Source: Thermoleophilia bacterium
Lineage (GTDB): Bacteria; Actinomycetota; Thermoleophilia; Gaiellales; Gaiellaceae
Direction of reading: 5' to 3'
DNA length: 34,652 nt
Assembly (NCBI GenBank): GCA_017882615.1
Contig: JADGPD010000016.1
Location: 1-34,652 of the forward strand
Positions 6,789-14,320 of the stretch are shown piece by piece; the stretch's first letter is position 1; the number at the start of each line of letters is the position of its first letter. The position numbers and the translations under genes were made by a program. Under the pieces are notes generated by a model. That model made no database searches and had not been told where the DNA came from. It worked only from the letters and a program-made list of their open reading frames with translations.

Positions 6789-8051
6789 TCAATCTTTTGC
6801 GAGCGCGGCGGCGGCCCGCAGCCGCTGCAGCGTCTTCTCGCGGCCGAGCAGCTCGATCGACTCGAACAGGCTGGGCGAGACGTTCGTGCCGGTGATCGCG
6901 GCGCGGATCGGCTGGAAGGCCTTGCCCGGCTTCAGCTCGAGCGACTCGGCCAGCGAGCGCAGCGCCTGCTCGATCGCCTCCGTCTCGAAGGGATCGAGCT
7001 TGTTCAGCGCTTCCTCCGCCGCCGCGAGCACCCGAGCGTCGAGCAGCTTCGGGTCAGGCGTTACGTCGCGAAAGAAAAAGCCTGCATACTCGGGATATCT
7101 GTCGAGCCTGACGAGCTTCACCTGGACGAGCGGCACCGTGCGCCGCACAAGGTCGGCATCCCAGTCGAGCCCCTGCTCGCCGAGGAAGGTCGTGAGCGCG
7201 GCGGCGTAGGCGTCTTCTCCAAGCTCGCGCAGGTAGACGCCGTTCATCCACTCCAGCTTCTCGTAGTCGAAGGTGGCCGGGCTGCCGGCGACGCGCTCGA
7301 TCGTGAAGCGGGAGATGAGTTCCTCGCGCGACATGATCGTCGTCTTGTCGTCGTAGCTCCAGCCGAGCAGCGCCAGGTAGTTGACCAGCGCCTCGGGCAG
7401 GTAGCCCTCGCGCCGGAACTCGTCCACGCCGACCGCGCCATGCCGCTTCGAGAGCTTCTTGCCGTCGAGCCCGAGCACGTTGCCGACGTGGGCGTAGACG
7501 GGGATCTCGGCGCCGAGCGCCTCCAGCACGCGAATCTGCTTGGGCGTGTTGGAGACGTGGTCGTCGCCGCGGATGACGTGCGTGATCCCGTCCAGCCAGT
7601 CCTCGAGCGGCGACGCGAAGTTGTAGGTCGGGCGCCCGTCCGAGCGCAGGATGATCAGATCCTCGATCGTGTCGTTCGCGACCTCGACGGGGCCGCGCAC
7701 CGCGTCGTCCCAGCCGGTCACGCCCTCGTCGGGCATCTTGATCCGGATCGCGCCCTCGTCCTCGTAGGCCTTGCCCTCTTCGAGCAGGCGGCGCGCCTCG
7801 ACCTGGCAGCGTTCGGTCTGGTCGAGCTGAAAGGTGACCGGCCCGTCCCAGTCGAGCCCGAGCCAGCTGAGCGACTCCTTGATCTGGTCGGTCGCCTCGG
7901 CGACCTCGCGGCCGGTGTCGGTGTTCTCGATCCGCAGGTGAAACTCGCCGCCGGCGTGCCGGGCGAAGAGCCAGTTGAAGAGCGCGGTGCGGACGCCGCC
8001 AATGTGGAGGAAACCGGTCGGGGAGGGAGCGAAGCGGACTTTCACGGGCAT
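6789..8051 (-). CDS. gltX: Glutamyl-tRNA synthetase
   Basis: The product is 420 aa, a class I synthetase that charges tRNA-Glu with glutamate. The N-terminus has the FAPSPTGFLHIGG signature (HIGG at 16-19), the middle carries RGDDHVSNTPKQ, and the KMSKS loop appears as KLSKR at 199-203. The anticodon-binding helical region fills the rest. It is shorter than the usual 460-490 aa, but no key segment is missing. The ATG lies 6 nt after the -10-like TACGAT with no Shine-Dalgarno, so the message is probably leaderless. It is divergent from an AAC(3)-like gene, and the ADH gene follows 30 bp downstream. Confidence 0.96.
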   Translation of the reverse strand: MPVKVRFAPSPTGFLHIGGVRTALFNWLFARHAGGEFHLRIENTDTGREVAEATDQIKESLSWLGLDWDGPVTFQLDQTERCQVEARRLLEEGKAYEDEGAIRIKMPDEGVTGWDDAVRGPVEVANDTIEDLIILRSDGRPTYNFASPLEDWLDGITHVIRGDDHVSNTPKQIRVLEALGAEIPVYAHVGNVLGLDGKKLSKRHGAVGVDEFRREGYLPEALVNYLALLGWSYDDKTTIMSREELISRFTIERVAGSPATFDYEKLEWMNGVYLRELGEDAYAAALTTFLGEQGLDWDADLVRRTVPLVQVKLVRLDRYPEYAGFFFRDVTPDPKLLDARVLAAAEEALNKLDPFETEAIEQALRSLAESLELKPGKAFQPIRAAITGTNVSPSLFESIELLGREKTLQRLRAAAALAKD

Positions 8052-8053
8052 GG

Positions 8054-8068
8054 GGGTATCGTAGTCGC
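8054..8068 (-). promoter_or_regulatory. gltX promoter core, identical to that of glnS
   Basis: On the minus strand the 15-mer GCGACTACGATACCC contains a -10-like TACGAT (8058-8063) ending 6 nt before the gltX ATG. The same 15 bases lie before glnS at 10649-10663. No ribosome site intervenes, which fits leaderless transcription. Confidence 0.55.
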
Positions 8069-8083
8069 ACGCCCTTCGGCGTC

Positions 8084-8112
8084 TTCATTCTCGATGACGC
8101 CCTACCTACACT
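8084..8112 (+). promoter_or_regulatory. Promoter of the AAC(3)-like gene
   Basis: TACACT at 8107-8112 ends 7 nt before the ATG at 8120. A weak TTCATT at 8084-8089 lies 17 bp upstream of it, the usual -35 spacing. No Shine-Dalgarno is present. Confidence 0.4.
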
Positions 8113-8119
8113 CTCTTCG

Positions 8120-8932
8120 ATGTCACGCATTTCGTTAGTGGATCTTCGCCTGGCCATCCGCGAGCTCGGTCTGTCCGGTCGAGCCGTTTGCGCTCACTCG
8201 TCGCTTCGCTCGTTCGGACACCTCGAGGGCGGAGCAGATGCTTTCGTCGAGGCCTTTCTCTCCGAGCACTGCACGCTTCTCGTGCCCAGCTTCACCTGGT
8301 CGTTCTGCGTTGCGCCGCCGGCGAGCATGCGGCCGCTCCGGAATGCCTTCCACTACGAGCGCGGGTTCACGAGCCCAGTGAGAGCTTCAACCTATACGCC
8401 TGACACGGATGAGATCGACGACGACATGGGAGCGATACCGCGAGCCGTCGTTCGGCGACCGGATCGCATCCGCGGCGCTCATCCTCTCTGCTCGTTTGCG
8501 GCAGTGGGCCCGAAGGCGGGGGCTATCATCGAACGGCAGTCACCGCTCGGGGTCTTTGCGCCACTCGCAGCTCTCGCCGACCGGGAGGGATTCGTCCTGC
8601 TCGCCGGTGTCGGTCTCCCGGATATGACACTGATTCATCTCGCGGAGAGAAGGGCAGGGAGACAGCCGTTCCGGCGCTGGGCAAAGATGGCATCGGGCGA
8701 GGTGATCGAAGCCGCATCGGGCGGCTGCGGGGCCGGTTTCGACGCCCTCGAGCCGATCCTCGCACCGATCACACGCGAGAGGAAGGTCGGCGACAGTCGC
8801 TGGCGCGTCTTTCCGGCGCGAGAGACGGTCGAGATCGCGGCGCGGGCGATCGCGGCAAGTCCCCCGCTCACCCACTGCGCAGATCCGGACTGCCTGCTTT
8901 GCGCCGATGCGATCGCCGGAGGGCCTATCTAA
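8120..8932 (+). CDS. AAC(3)-family (YokD-like) N-acetyltransferase
   Basis: The product is 270 aa, the normal length for the aminoglycoside 3-N-acetyltransferase family, which transfers acetyl from acetyl-CoA to amino groups of antibiotics or other substrates. Visible signatures are AHSSLRSFG at 25-33, TLLVPSFTWSF, MGAIPRAVVRRPDRIRGAHP, and SFAAVGPKA. The C-terminus carries an unusual Cys cluster (HCADPDCLLCADA) that could bind a metal. Many members are not resistance enzymes, so the substrate is open. It stands alone, divergent from gltX, and ends 18 bp before the convergent glnS stop. Confidence 0.85.
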   Translation: MSRISLVDLRLAIRELGLSGRAVCAHSSLRSFGHLEGGADAFVEAFLSEHCTLLVPSFTWSFCVAPPASMRPLRNAFHYERGFTSPVRASTYTPDTDEIDDDMGAIPRAVVRRPDRIRGAHPLCSFAAVGPKAGAIIERQSPLGVFAPLAALADREGFVLLAGVGLPDMTLIHLAERRAGRQPFRRWAKMASGEVIEAASGGCGAGFDALEPILAPITRERKVGDSRWRVFPARETVEIAARAIAASPPLTHCADPDCLLCADAIAGGPI

Positions 8933-8950
8933 TGTCGACCCAAAAGGCGC

Positions 8951-10645
8951 CTAGCCGCTCTTCTGGCTCTGCGCCTGCACCCTGGCCCAGGTATCTCTGA
9001 GCGTGAGCGTGCGGTTGAACACGAGCGCGCCGGGCGCCGAGTCGAGATCGGGGCAGAAGTAGCCCAGCCGCTCGAACTGCACAGTCTCGCCCAGCGGCAC
9101 CTCGGCGAGCGTCGGCTCCACTAGGCAGCCGGAGAGCACCTCCTCGGAGTCGGGGCTCAAGTCATCGAAGAGGTCTCCGTCGGCGCCGGGATCAGGGCGG
9201 CCGAAAAGGTGGTCGTACAGCCGCGCCTCCGCAGGAATTGCGTGATCGGCCGAGATCCAGTGCAGGGTCGCCTTGGGCTTGCGGCCGTCCGGCGAGTCTC
9301 CGCCCCGGGTGGCCGAGTCGTAGGTGCAGCGCAGCTCGACGATCTCTCCGTTTGCGTCCTTGACGACCTCGGTACAGGTAACGAAGTACGCGTACCTGAG
9401 GCGTACCTCGCGTCCGGGCGCCAGCCGGAAAAACTTCTTGGGCGGATCCTCCATGAAATCGTCGCGCTCGATCCACAGCTCGCGCGTGAAGGGAACCTTG
9501 CGCGTCCCGGCGGAGGCGTCCTCTGGATTGTTGACCGCGTCCATCTCCTCGGTCTGGCCTTCGGGGAAGTTCTCGATCACCAGCTTGAGTGGGCGCAGCA
9601 CTGCGAAGCGGCGGAGTGCGGTTCGGTTGAGGACGCCCCGCACCGCGTGCTCGAGCATCTCCACCTCCACGACGCTGTTTGCCTTTCCCACCCCGACCAT
9701 GTCCACGAGGTCGCGAATACCCTCGGCGGGGAAGCCACGGCGGCGCAGGCCCGCGATCGTCGGCATGCGCGGGTCGTCCCAGCCACGCACGTGCCCCTCC
9801 TCGACCAGACGCAGCAAGAAGCGCTTGGAGAGGACGGTGTAAGTGAAGTTGAGCCGCGCGAATTCGATTTGACGCGGGCGCGAGGGCACGGGAAGGTTCT
9901 CGATCAGCCAGTCGTAGAGGGGCCGGTGATCCTCGAACTCGAGCGTGCAGATGGAGTGCGTGACGCCCTCGATCGCGTCGGACTGGCCGTGCGCGAAGTC
10001 GTACATCGGGTAGATGCACCACGCGTCGCCCGTACGCGGGTGCGCGACGTGCGCAATCCGGTATAGGACGGGATCGCGCAGGTTGATGTTCGGAGAGGCC
10101 ATGTCGATGCGGGCGCGGAGCACGCGTGTGCCGTCGGGAAACTCGCCGCTGCGCATCCGCTCGAACAGGTCGAGGCTCTCCTCGGCGGGACGGTCGCGCC
10201 AGGGGCTGTCCCGGCCGGGCTCGGTAAAGGTGCCGCGGTGCTCGCGGATCTCGTCGGCCGAGAGATCGTCTACGTAGGCCTTGCCGGCGCGGATGAGGTC
10301 AAGCGCCCACTCATAGAGCTGGTCGAAATAGTCGGAGGCGAAGTAGAGGTACTCGCCCCAGTCGAAGCCCAGCCAGCGTATGTCCGCCTGGATCGAGTCG
10401 ACGTACTCCTGCTCTTCCTTGATCGGATTCGTGTCGTCGAAGCGCAGATGGCAGCGGCCGCCGAACTCGTTCGCGATGCCGAAGTTGAGCGCGATCGACT
10501 TGGCGTGACCGATGTGCAGGTAGCCGTTCGGCTCGGGCGGGAAGCGGGTGACTACGCCCGAGTGCTTGCCGCTCTTCAAGTCGGCGGTCACGATCTCACG
10601 GATGAAATCGCCTCGCTCCGGCGGGGTTGAGTCGTTAACGCTCAC
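8951..10645 (-). CDS. glnS: Glutaminyl-tRNA synthetase
   Basis: The product is 564 aa, class I, charging tRNA-Gln directly with glutamine. The catalytic core has [15 protein letters not shown] (HIGH at 44-47), LRFDDTNP, and VLSKR as the KMSKS loop. The last 200 residues are the two beta-barrels that read the anticodon ([23 protein letters not shown]). I place the start at the GTG at 10645. The reading frame stays open for 300 more codons upstream, but that stretch is antisense to nfo and lacks homology. TACGAT lies 7 nt before the GTG. Most actinobacteria make Gln-tRNA through GatCAB, so a GlnRS here is notable. Confidence 0.96.
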   Translation of the reverse strand: MSVNDSTPPERGDFIREIVTADLKSGKHSGVVTRFPPEPNGYLHIGHAKSIALNFGIANEFGGRCHLRFDDTNPIKEEQEYVDSIQADIRWLGFDWGEYLYFASDYFDQLYEWALDLIRAGKAYVDDLSADEIREHRGTFTEPGRDSPWRDRPAEESLDLFERMRSGEFPDGTRVLRARIDMASPNINLRDPVLYRIAHVAHPRTGDAWCIYPMYDFAHGQSDAIEGVTHSICTLEFEDHRPLYDWLIENLPVPSRPRQIEFARLNFTYTVLSKRFLLRLVEEGHVRGWDDPRMPTIAGLRRRGFPAEGIRDLVDMVGVGKANSVVEVEMLEHAVRGVLNRTALRRFAVLRPLKLVIENFPEGQTEEMDAVNNPEDASAGTRKVPFTRELWIERDDFMEDPPKKFFRLAPGREVRLRYAYFVTCTEVVKDANGEIVELRCTYDSATRGGDSPDGRKPKATLHWISADHAIPAEARLYDHLFGRPDPGADGDLFDDLSPDSEEVLSGCLVEPTLAEVPLGETVQFERLGYFCPDLDSAPGALVFNRTLTLRDTWARVQAQSQKSG

Positions 10646-10663
10646 GATGGGTATCGTAGTCGC
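10646..10663. promoter_or_regulatory. Bidirectional leaderless promoter core between glnS and nfo
   Basis: Only 18 bp separate the divergent GTG starts. The central TATCGTA (10652-10658) reads as a -10 element both ways: TATCGT ends 6 nt before nfo, and TACGAT (minus strand) ends 7 nt before glnS. Neither gene has room for a Shine-Dalgarno. The two -35 regions would lie inside the opposite coding sequences. Confidence 0.6.
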
Positions 10664-11512
10664 GTGCTCATCGGCGCTCACGTATCGGCCTCCGGCGGCC
10701 TCGACAAGGCGCTGGAGCGAATGCAGGAGATCGGCGCCGAGGCTGCCCAGATCTTCGTCCAGAGCCCGCGCGCCTGGCGCCCCACGAACCACAAGCCCGA
10801 GACGATCGAGCGCTTCAAGGCCGAACGCTCGCGGCTCGGAGCGCCCGTCTTCGCACACGCGCTCTATCTGGTCAACCTGGCCAGCGAGAACGACGAGCTC
10901 TACCGCAAGTCGATCGAGACGATGTGCATCACGATGGACGTGGCCTGCCGAACAGAGCTCGGCGGCGTCATCTTCCACATCGGCTCGCATCACGGCAGCG
11001 GCTTCGAGAGCGCGCTCGAGCGGGTGGCTGGCGCGATGGAGCAGATCCTCGAGCACACGAGCGACACGACGTGGCTCTTGATGGAGAACTCCGCCGGCGG
11101 CGGCGGCTCGGTGGGGCGCTCGCTCGAGGAGCTGGCGGCTCTGTGCAAACGCCTCAACCGCCACGAGCGGCTCGGCGTCTGCCTCGACTCTTGCCATCTC
11201 TACGTCTCGGGCTGGGACGTGACCGAGCGAGCCGAGCTCGACTCTCTCGTGGATCAGCTCGAGCGCCTGATCGGCCTCGACCGCCTGCGCGCCCTGCACG
11301 TCAACGACGCGAAGGCGCCGCTCGGCTCCAATCGCGACCGGCACGAGAACATCGGCCAGGGCGTGATGGGCGAGAAGCTCGGCGTCTTCCTCTCCCATCC
11401 CGCCTTCGCGGATTTGCCGGCGCTGCTCGAGACCCCGGGCCCCGACGGCCACGGGCCGGACGCCGCCGAGGTCACGGCGCTGCGCGAGCTCTATCGCCGC
11501 TGGACAAGCTGA
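10664..11512 (+). CDS. nfo: Endonuclease IV (AP endonuclease)
   Basis: The product is 282 aa, a zinc enzyme that nicks DNA 5' of abasic sites in base-excision repair. Signatures run in order: [15 protein letters not shown] at the N-terminus, [41 protein letters not shown] and [20 protein letters not shown]. These carry the expected His, Glu and Asp metal ligands of the TIM barrel. The length matches the family. The start is GTG with a -10-like TATCGT 6 nt upstream and no ribosome site. The gene is divergent from glnS by 18 bp. Confidence 0.96.
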   Translation: MLIGAHVSASGGLDKALERMQEIGAEAAQIFVQSPRAWRPTNHKPETIERFKAERSRLGAPVFAHALYLVNLASENDELYRKSIETMCITMDVACRTELGGVIFHIGSHHGSGFESALERVAGAMEQILEHTSDTTWLLMENSAGGGGSVGRSLEELAALCKRLNRHERLGVCLDSCHLYVSGWDVTERAELDSLVDQLERLIGLDRLRALHVNDAKAPLGSNRDRHENIGQGVMGEKLGVFLSHPAFADLPALLETPGPDGHGPDAAEVTALRELYRRWTS

Positions 11513-11590
11513 GCGGCCGACGAAGCGGTTCGCGGACCGCCCCATTTTCCATCGAGTACGCGCTCAGTCTGCCGATAACAGGAGTACAGG

Positions 11591-12637
11591 ATGACCCCCG
11601 GCGACCACGACCGATCCCCCGACTTCAAAAGCCGAATGAGCGCGGCTCAGGTCTTTGCGAGCCTCGACAAGGAGCGTGGCAGCGACCCCTGGCTGCAAGT
11701 CGAAAACGCCGCCGAGCGCGGCCGAGGCAAGGAGCGCGTAGAAAGGCGCGGGCCACGGCTGATCGGCATCGTCAGCGCGGTGCCCGACCTTCCCCAGGCG
11801 ATGCACCCGTTCTTCGGGCCGGTGCTCTCGGGCATCAAGGCCCGCATCGTCCAGGCCCGCTGCGATCTGTTCGTTCCCACCTACAACCCGTCCACGCCGA
11901 TGGGGACAGATGCTCGCGCAATCGAGCGCTGCTACGCCTACGGCACGTCGGGACTGATCGTGATGGGAGTCGACGCCGCCGATCCCGATTTCGCCCCGTT
12001 TCTGGAATCGGGCCGGCCGATCGTGCTCGTCGACAACCAGGCGATCGGCGGAAGGGTCGGCTATGTGATGTCGGACAACGTGCAAGGGACGGCGAGCGCC
12101 GTCAGCCACCTGCACAAGCTCGGCCGGCGCCGGATCGCGACGATCACGGGGCAGATGCAAACGCGTCCCGCAATCGACCGTCTGTTCGGCTACCGCTCGG
12201 AGATCTCCAGGCTCGGGCTCGAGGAACGCCCCGAGTACGTGCGCGAGGGCGACTTCTACCACGGCTCGGGCTACGAGAGAGCCAAGGAGCTACTCGCGCT
12301 TTCCGAGCCGCCCGACGCGATTGTTGCGGCGAGCGACATGACGGCCGTAGGCGCGATCTTGGCAATCCAGGAAGCCGGGCTACGCGTCCCGGAGGACATC
12401 GCGGTCGTCGGCTACGACGACTCGCCGTTCGCCGCCGCGATGTGGCCCGCGTTGACGACCGTCCGCCAGGACGCGCTCGGGCTGGGCATGGCGGCCGCCG
12501 ACAGCGTGCTGGCCATGCTCGACAACCCCGACGATCCCCCTCCGGCGGTCATCTTTCCGACCGAGCTGGTCATTCGAGAATCGTGCGGCATCGAGTTACT
12601 GAGGCGGAGTTCCGCCGCCGCGCGCAAGGCGAGCTGA
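11591..12637 (+). CDS. LacI-type ligand-binding protein without a DNA-binding domain
   Basis: The product is 348 aa. Residues 56-335 are a type I periplasmic-binding-protein fold of the LacI/GalR kind: RLIGIVSAVPD, GTSGLIVMGVDAAD, PIVLVDNQ, LGRRRIATITG, PDAIVAASDMTAVGAI and VPEDIAVVGYDDSPFAAAMWPALTTVRQD. The N-terminal 55 residues are polar and show no LacI helix-turn-helix and no signal peptide. AGGAG 6 nt before the ATG makes this start firm, and the short gap after nfo has no room for a lost HTH. It is probably a cytoplasmic sugar- or nucleoside-like sensor acting through a partner protein. It might also be a decayed repressor. Confidence 0.8.
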   Translation: MTPGDHDRSPDFKSRMSAAQVFASLDKERGSDPWLQVENAAERGRGKERVERRGPRLIGIVSAVPDLPQAMHPFFGPVLSGIKARIVQARCDLFVPTYNPSTPMGTDARAIERCYAYGTSGLIVMGVDAADPDFAPFLESGRPIVLVDNQAIGGRVGYVMSDNVQGTASAVSHLHKLGRRRIATITGQMQTRPAIDRLFGYRSEISRLGLEERPEYVREGDFYHGSGYERAKELLALSEPPDAIVAASDMTAVGAILAIQEAGLRVPEDIAVVGYDDSPFAAAMWPALTTVRQDALGLGMAAADSVLAMLDNPDDPPPAVIFPTELVIRESCGIELLRRSSAAARKAS

Positions 12638-12704
12638 GCTCGGTAGCTGTCGAATCGTTCGTCGCGGCGGCTCTTCTTGGGCACGTACGGCGAGGGGTAA
12701 CCCG

Positions 12705-12710
12705 TAGAAT
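12705..12710 (+). promoter_or_regulatory. -10 box TAGAAT upstream of the glycosyltransferase
   Basis: TAGAAT is close to the TATAAT consensus and ends 10 nt before the ATG of a 14-codon reading frame at 12721. No clear -35 is seen. Transcription would begin near 12717-12721. Confidence 0.45.
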
Positions 12711-12720
12711 CGCGCCAGCT

Positions 12721-12765
12721 ATGGGCCGAAGCGCGATCCGGATCGAGCGAGGCGGTGCCCGTTAA
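12721..12765 (+). CDS. Possible 14-codon leader peptide overlapping the glycosyltransferase start
   Basis: ATG at 12721 opens a frame MGRSAIRIERGGAR that stops with TAA at 12763-12765, in a different frame from the glycosyltransferase GTG at 12755. The overlap is 11 bases. The ATG sits where a leaderless transcript from TAGAAT would begin. The downstream GTG has only a badly placed GAGG (2 nt away), so coupling from this leader could help its translation. It is short enough to be chance. Confidence 0.3.
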   Translation: MGRSAIRIERGGAR

Positions 12766-14314
12766 CGGCTCTGCAGTTCCCAGGCTCGTGCTGAGCAGGT
12801 GGCGATGGTGGCTTGGTGGCGGCGCCGTGGCTTACGCGACGGGTCTCGTGCTGCTGCGGGGAGCGCCCACTACTTCTTCCGATCCAGGGATCTTTCTCAG
12901 CGTCGCCGCCCGTCTGCTCCACGGCGATCGGCTGTACGTCGATGTCTATGACAACAAGGGGCCGCTCTTCTACTACAGCTACGCCGGCGCGCTCTGGGTC
13001 CTGGGTTGGCGCGGACCGTTTCTGCTCGACATCGTCTGGCTCGCGCTTGCCGCGGCGTTCTCTGCGCTGCTCGTACGGTCGATCGGCGGGTCGCGCCTAC
13101 TGGCGGCGGTCGCCTTCGCCTTGTACCCGCTGATTCTCACGGGAACCTGGTACTACGCCGGCTATTCGCGGCTCGCGATCTTCAGCATCATCCCGCTGAT
13201 CGGCTGGCTGTGGCTGCGTCGCAGCTTCGCCTGGGCCGGCGCTCTCGTCTGCGCCGGAATGCTGTTCGATCTCGGGCTGACACTCGTGCTCCTGAGCGTT
13301 CCGCTGGCGCTGCTAGCGCTCGGCGTCCCGGACGGGAAGCGGCGCTTCCAGGCCGGGCGCGCCGCGGCCGGGCTCGGCGCCGCCGCAGCTGTCGCGATCG
13401 CATTTATGGCTGCTGTCGGTGAGCTCGGGGGCTACGTACACACGATGATCGGGAACGTCGCTTATTCGAACAACGTACTCAGGGACACCGCTCGCGAGGG
13501 TGGAATCACCGGTCACATCCACGTCGCCGAGCGCCTCATTCCCCACTTCAACGAGGTAAGGATCGTCTTTCTTGTCGTCGGCGCGCTGACCGTCTATTCG
13601 CTCGCGCGGGCCTGGCGAGCGCGATCGCTCGGCGCAACCGAGACGATCCTCGCGGCCATCTTTCTGAGCACCAGCCTGACAGTCTCGATCACGCTCGCCC
13701 TGACCGCCGCCTGGGGACAGCACGACCAGATGCTCGCGCTCCCGGCGACCTGGCTGGTGCTGTTCGTGCTCGTCCGGCTCCAGCTGATTCGTTGGCTCGT
13801 GCCCAGAGCCGCCGGCATGGCCGCAGTGATCGCGCTGGGCCCCGTGCTGCTCGGAGGGACGATCGGTGGAACGCTGCAGCTGACCAAGGCTTCAGGCCTT
13901 TCCATCTCGAGCTGGCATTCCCCGCCGCTGAACAACACCGCCGCGGCGCTCAATCGGGTGAGGCGAGAGCAAATGCCCGGGCTGACCCGGGTGACATACA
14001 CCCACCTGGGCCGGAACGACGAGGAGGCGCAGGCGGCATTCCTGGACGACGAGTTCAAGCTCGCCTGTCCCGTATTCCACCAGTACATGTTCACCGCCGA
14101 CCTCGATGGCGTTTTGCGCTGCATCAGGGAGAAGCGACCCAGATTGATTCTCGTGACCTCTACGTTCGTGACGCTATGGTCCGCCCCCGATCGCTGGAAC
14201 GTCTTTATCTCTCAGGGCGAGCGCTTGCTGCGAGACAGATATCTGCTGACGCTCACTCGACCGGATCCGATCGGCCCGGTCCAGGTCTGGAAACTGCGCT
14301 CCGGCGCGAAATGA
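12755..14314 (+). CDS. Polytopic GT-C glycosyltransferase (GT39/mannosyltransferase-like)
   Basis: The product is 519 aa with about nine to ten hydrophobic helices between residues 20 and 370, followed by a soluble C-terminal domain of about 140 aa. The first extracytoplasmic loop has SDPGIFLSVAARLLHGDRLY and then VDVYDNKGPLFYY, the DxxxF...YDNKGP pattern of GT-C enzymes that use lipid-linked sugars; its Asp residues are candidate catalytic bases. It probably glycosylates cell-envelope material on the outer face. The start is GTG, the first possible in this frame; its ribosome site is poor. It converges on uvrB with 6 bp between the stops. Confidence 0.75.
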   Translation: MPVNGSAVPRLVLSRWRWWLGGGAVAYATGLVLLRGAPTTSSDPGIFLSVAARLLHGDRLYVDVYDNKGPLFYYSYAGALWVLGWRGPFLLDIVWLALAAAFSALLVRSIGGSRLLAAVAFALYPLILTGTWYYAGYSRLAIFSIIPLIGWLWLRRSFAWAGALVCAGMLFDLGLTLVLLSVPLALLALGVPDGKRRFQAGRAAAGLGAAAAVAIAFMAAVGELGGYVHTMIGNVAYSNNVLRDTAREGGITGHIHVAERLIPHFNEVRIVFLVVGALTVYSLARAWRARSLGATETILAAIFLSTSLTVSITLALTAAWGQHDQMLALPATWLVLFVLVRLQLIRWLVPRAAGMAAVIALGPVLLGGTIGGTLQLTKASGLSISSWHSPPLNNTAAALNRVRREQMPGLTRVTYTHLGRNDEEAQAAFLDDEFKLACPVFHQYMFTADLDGVLRCIREKRPRLILVTSTFVTLWSAPDRWNVFISQGERLLRDRYLLTLTRPDPIGPVQVWKLRSGAK

Positions 14315-14320
14315 CCTGCT

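Noticed and set aside
6630-8138. A 502-codon plus-strand frame opposite gltX and the end of the ADH gene
   Set aside because: It spans two real genes on the other strand and its product has no family features.
10646-11545. Extension of the glnS frame by 300 codons upstream
   Set aside because: It is antisense to nfo, has no synthetase homology, and glnS homologues start near the GTG at 10645.
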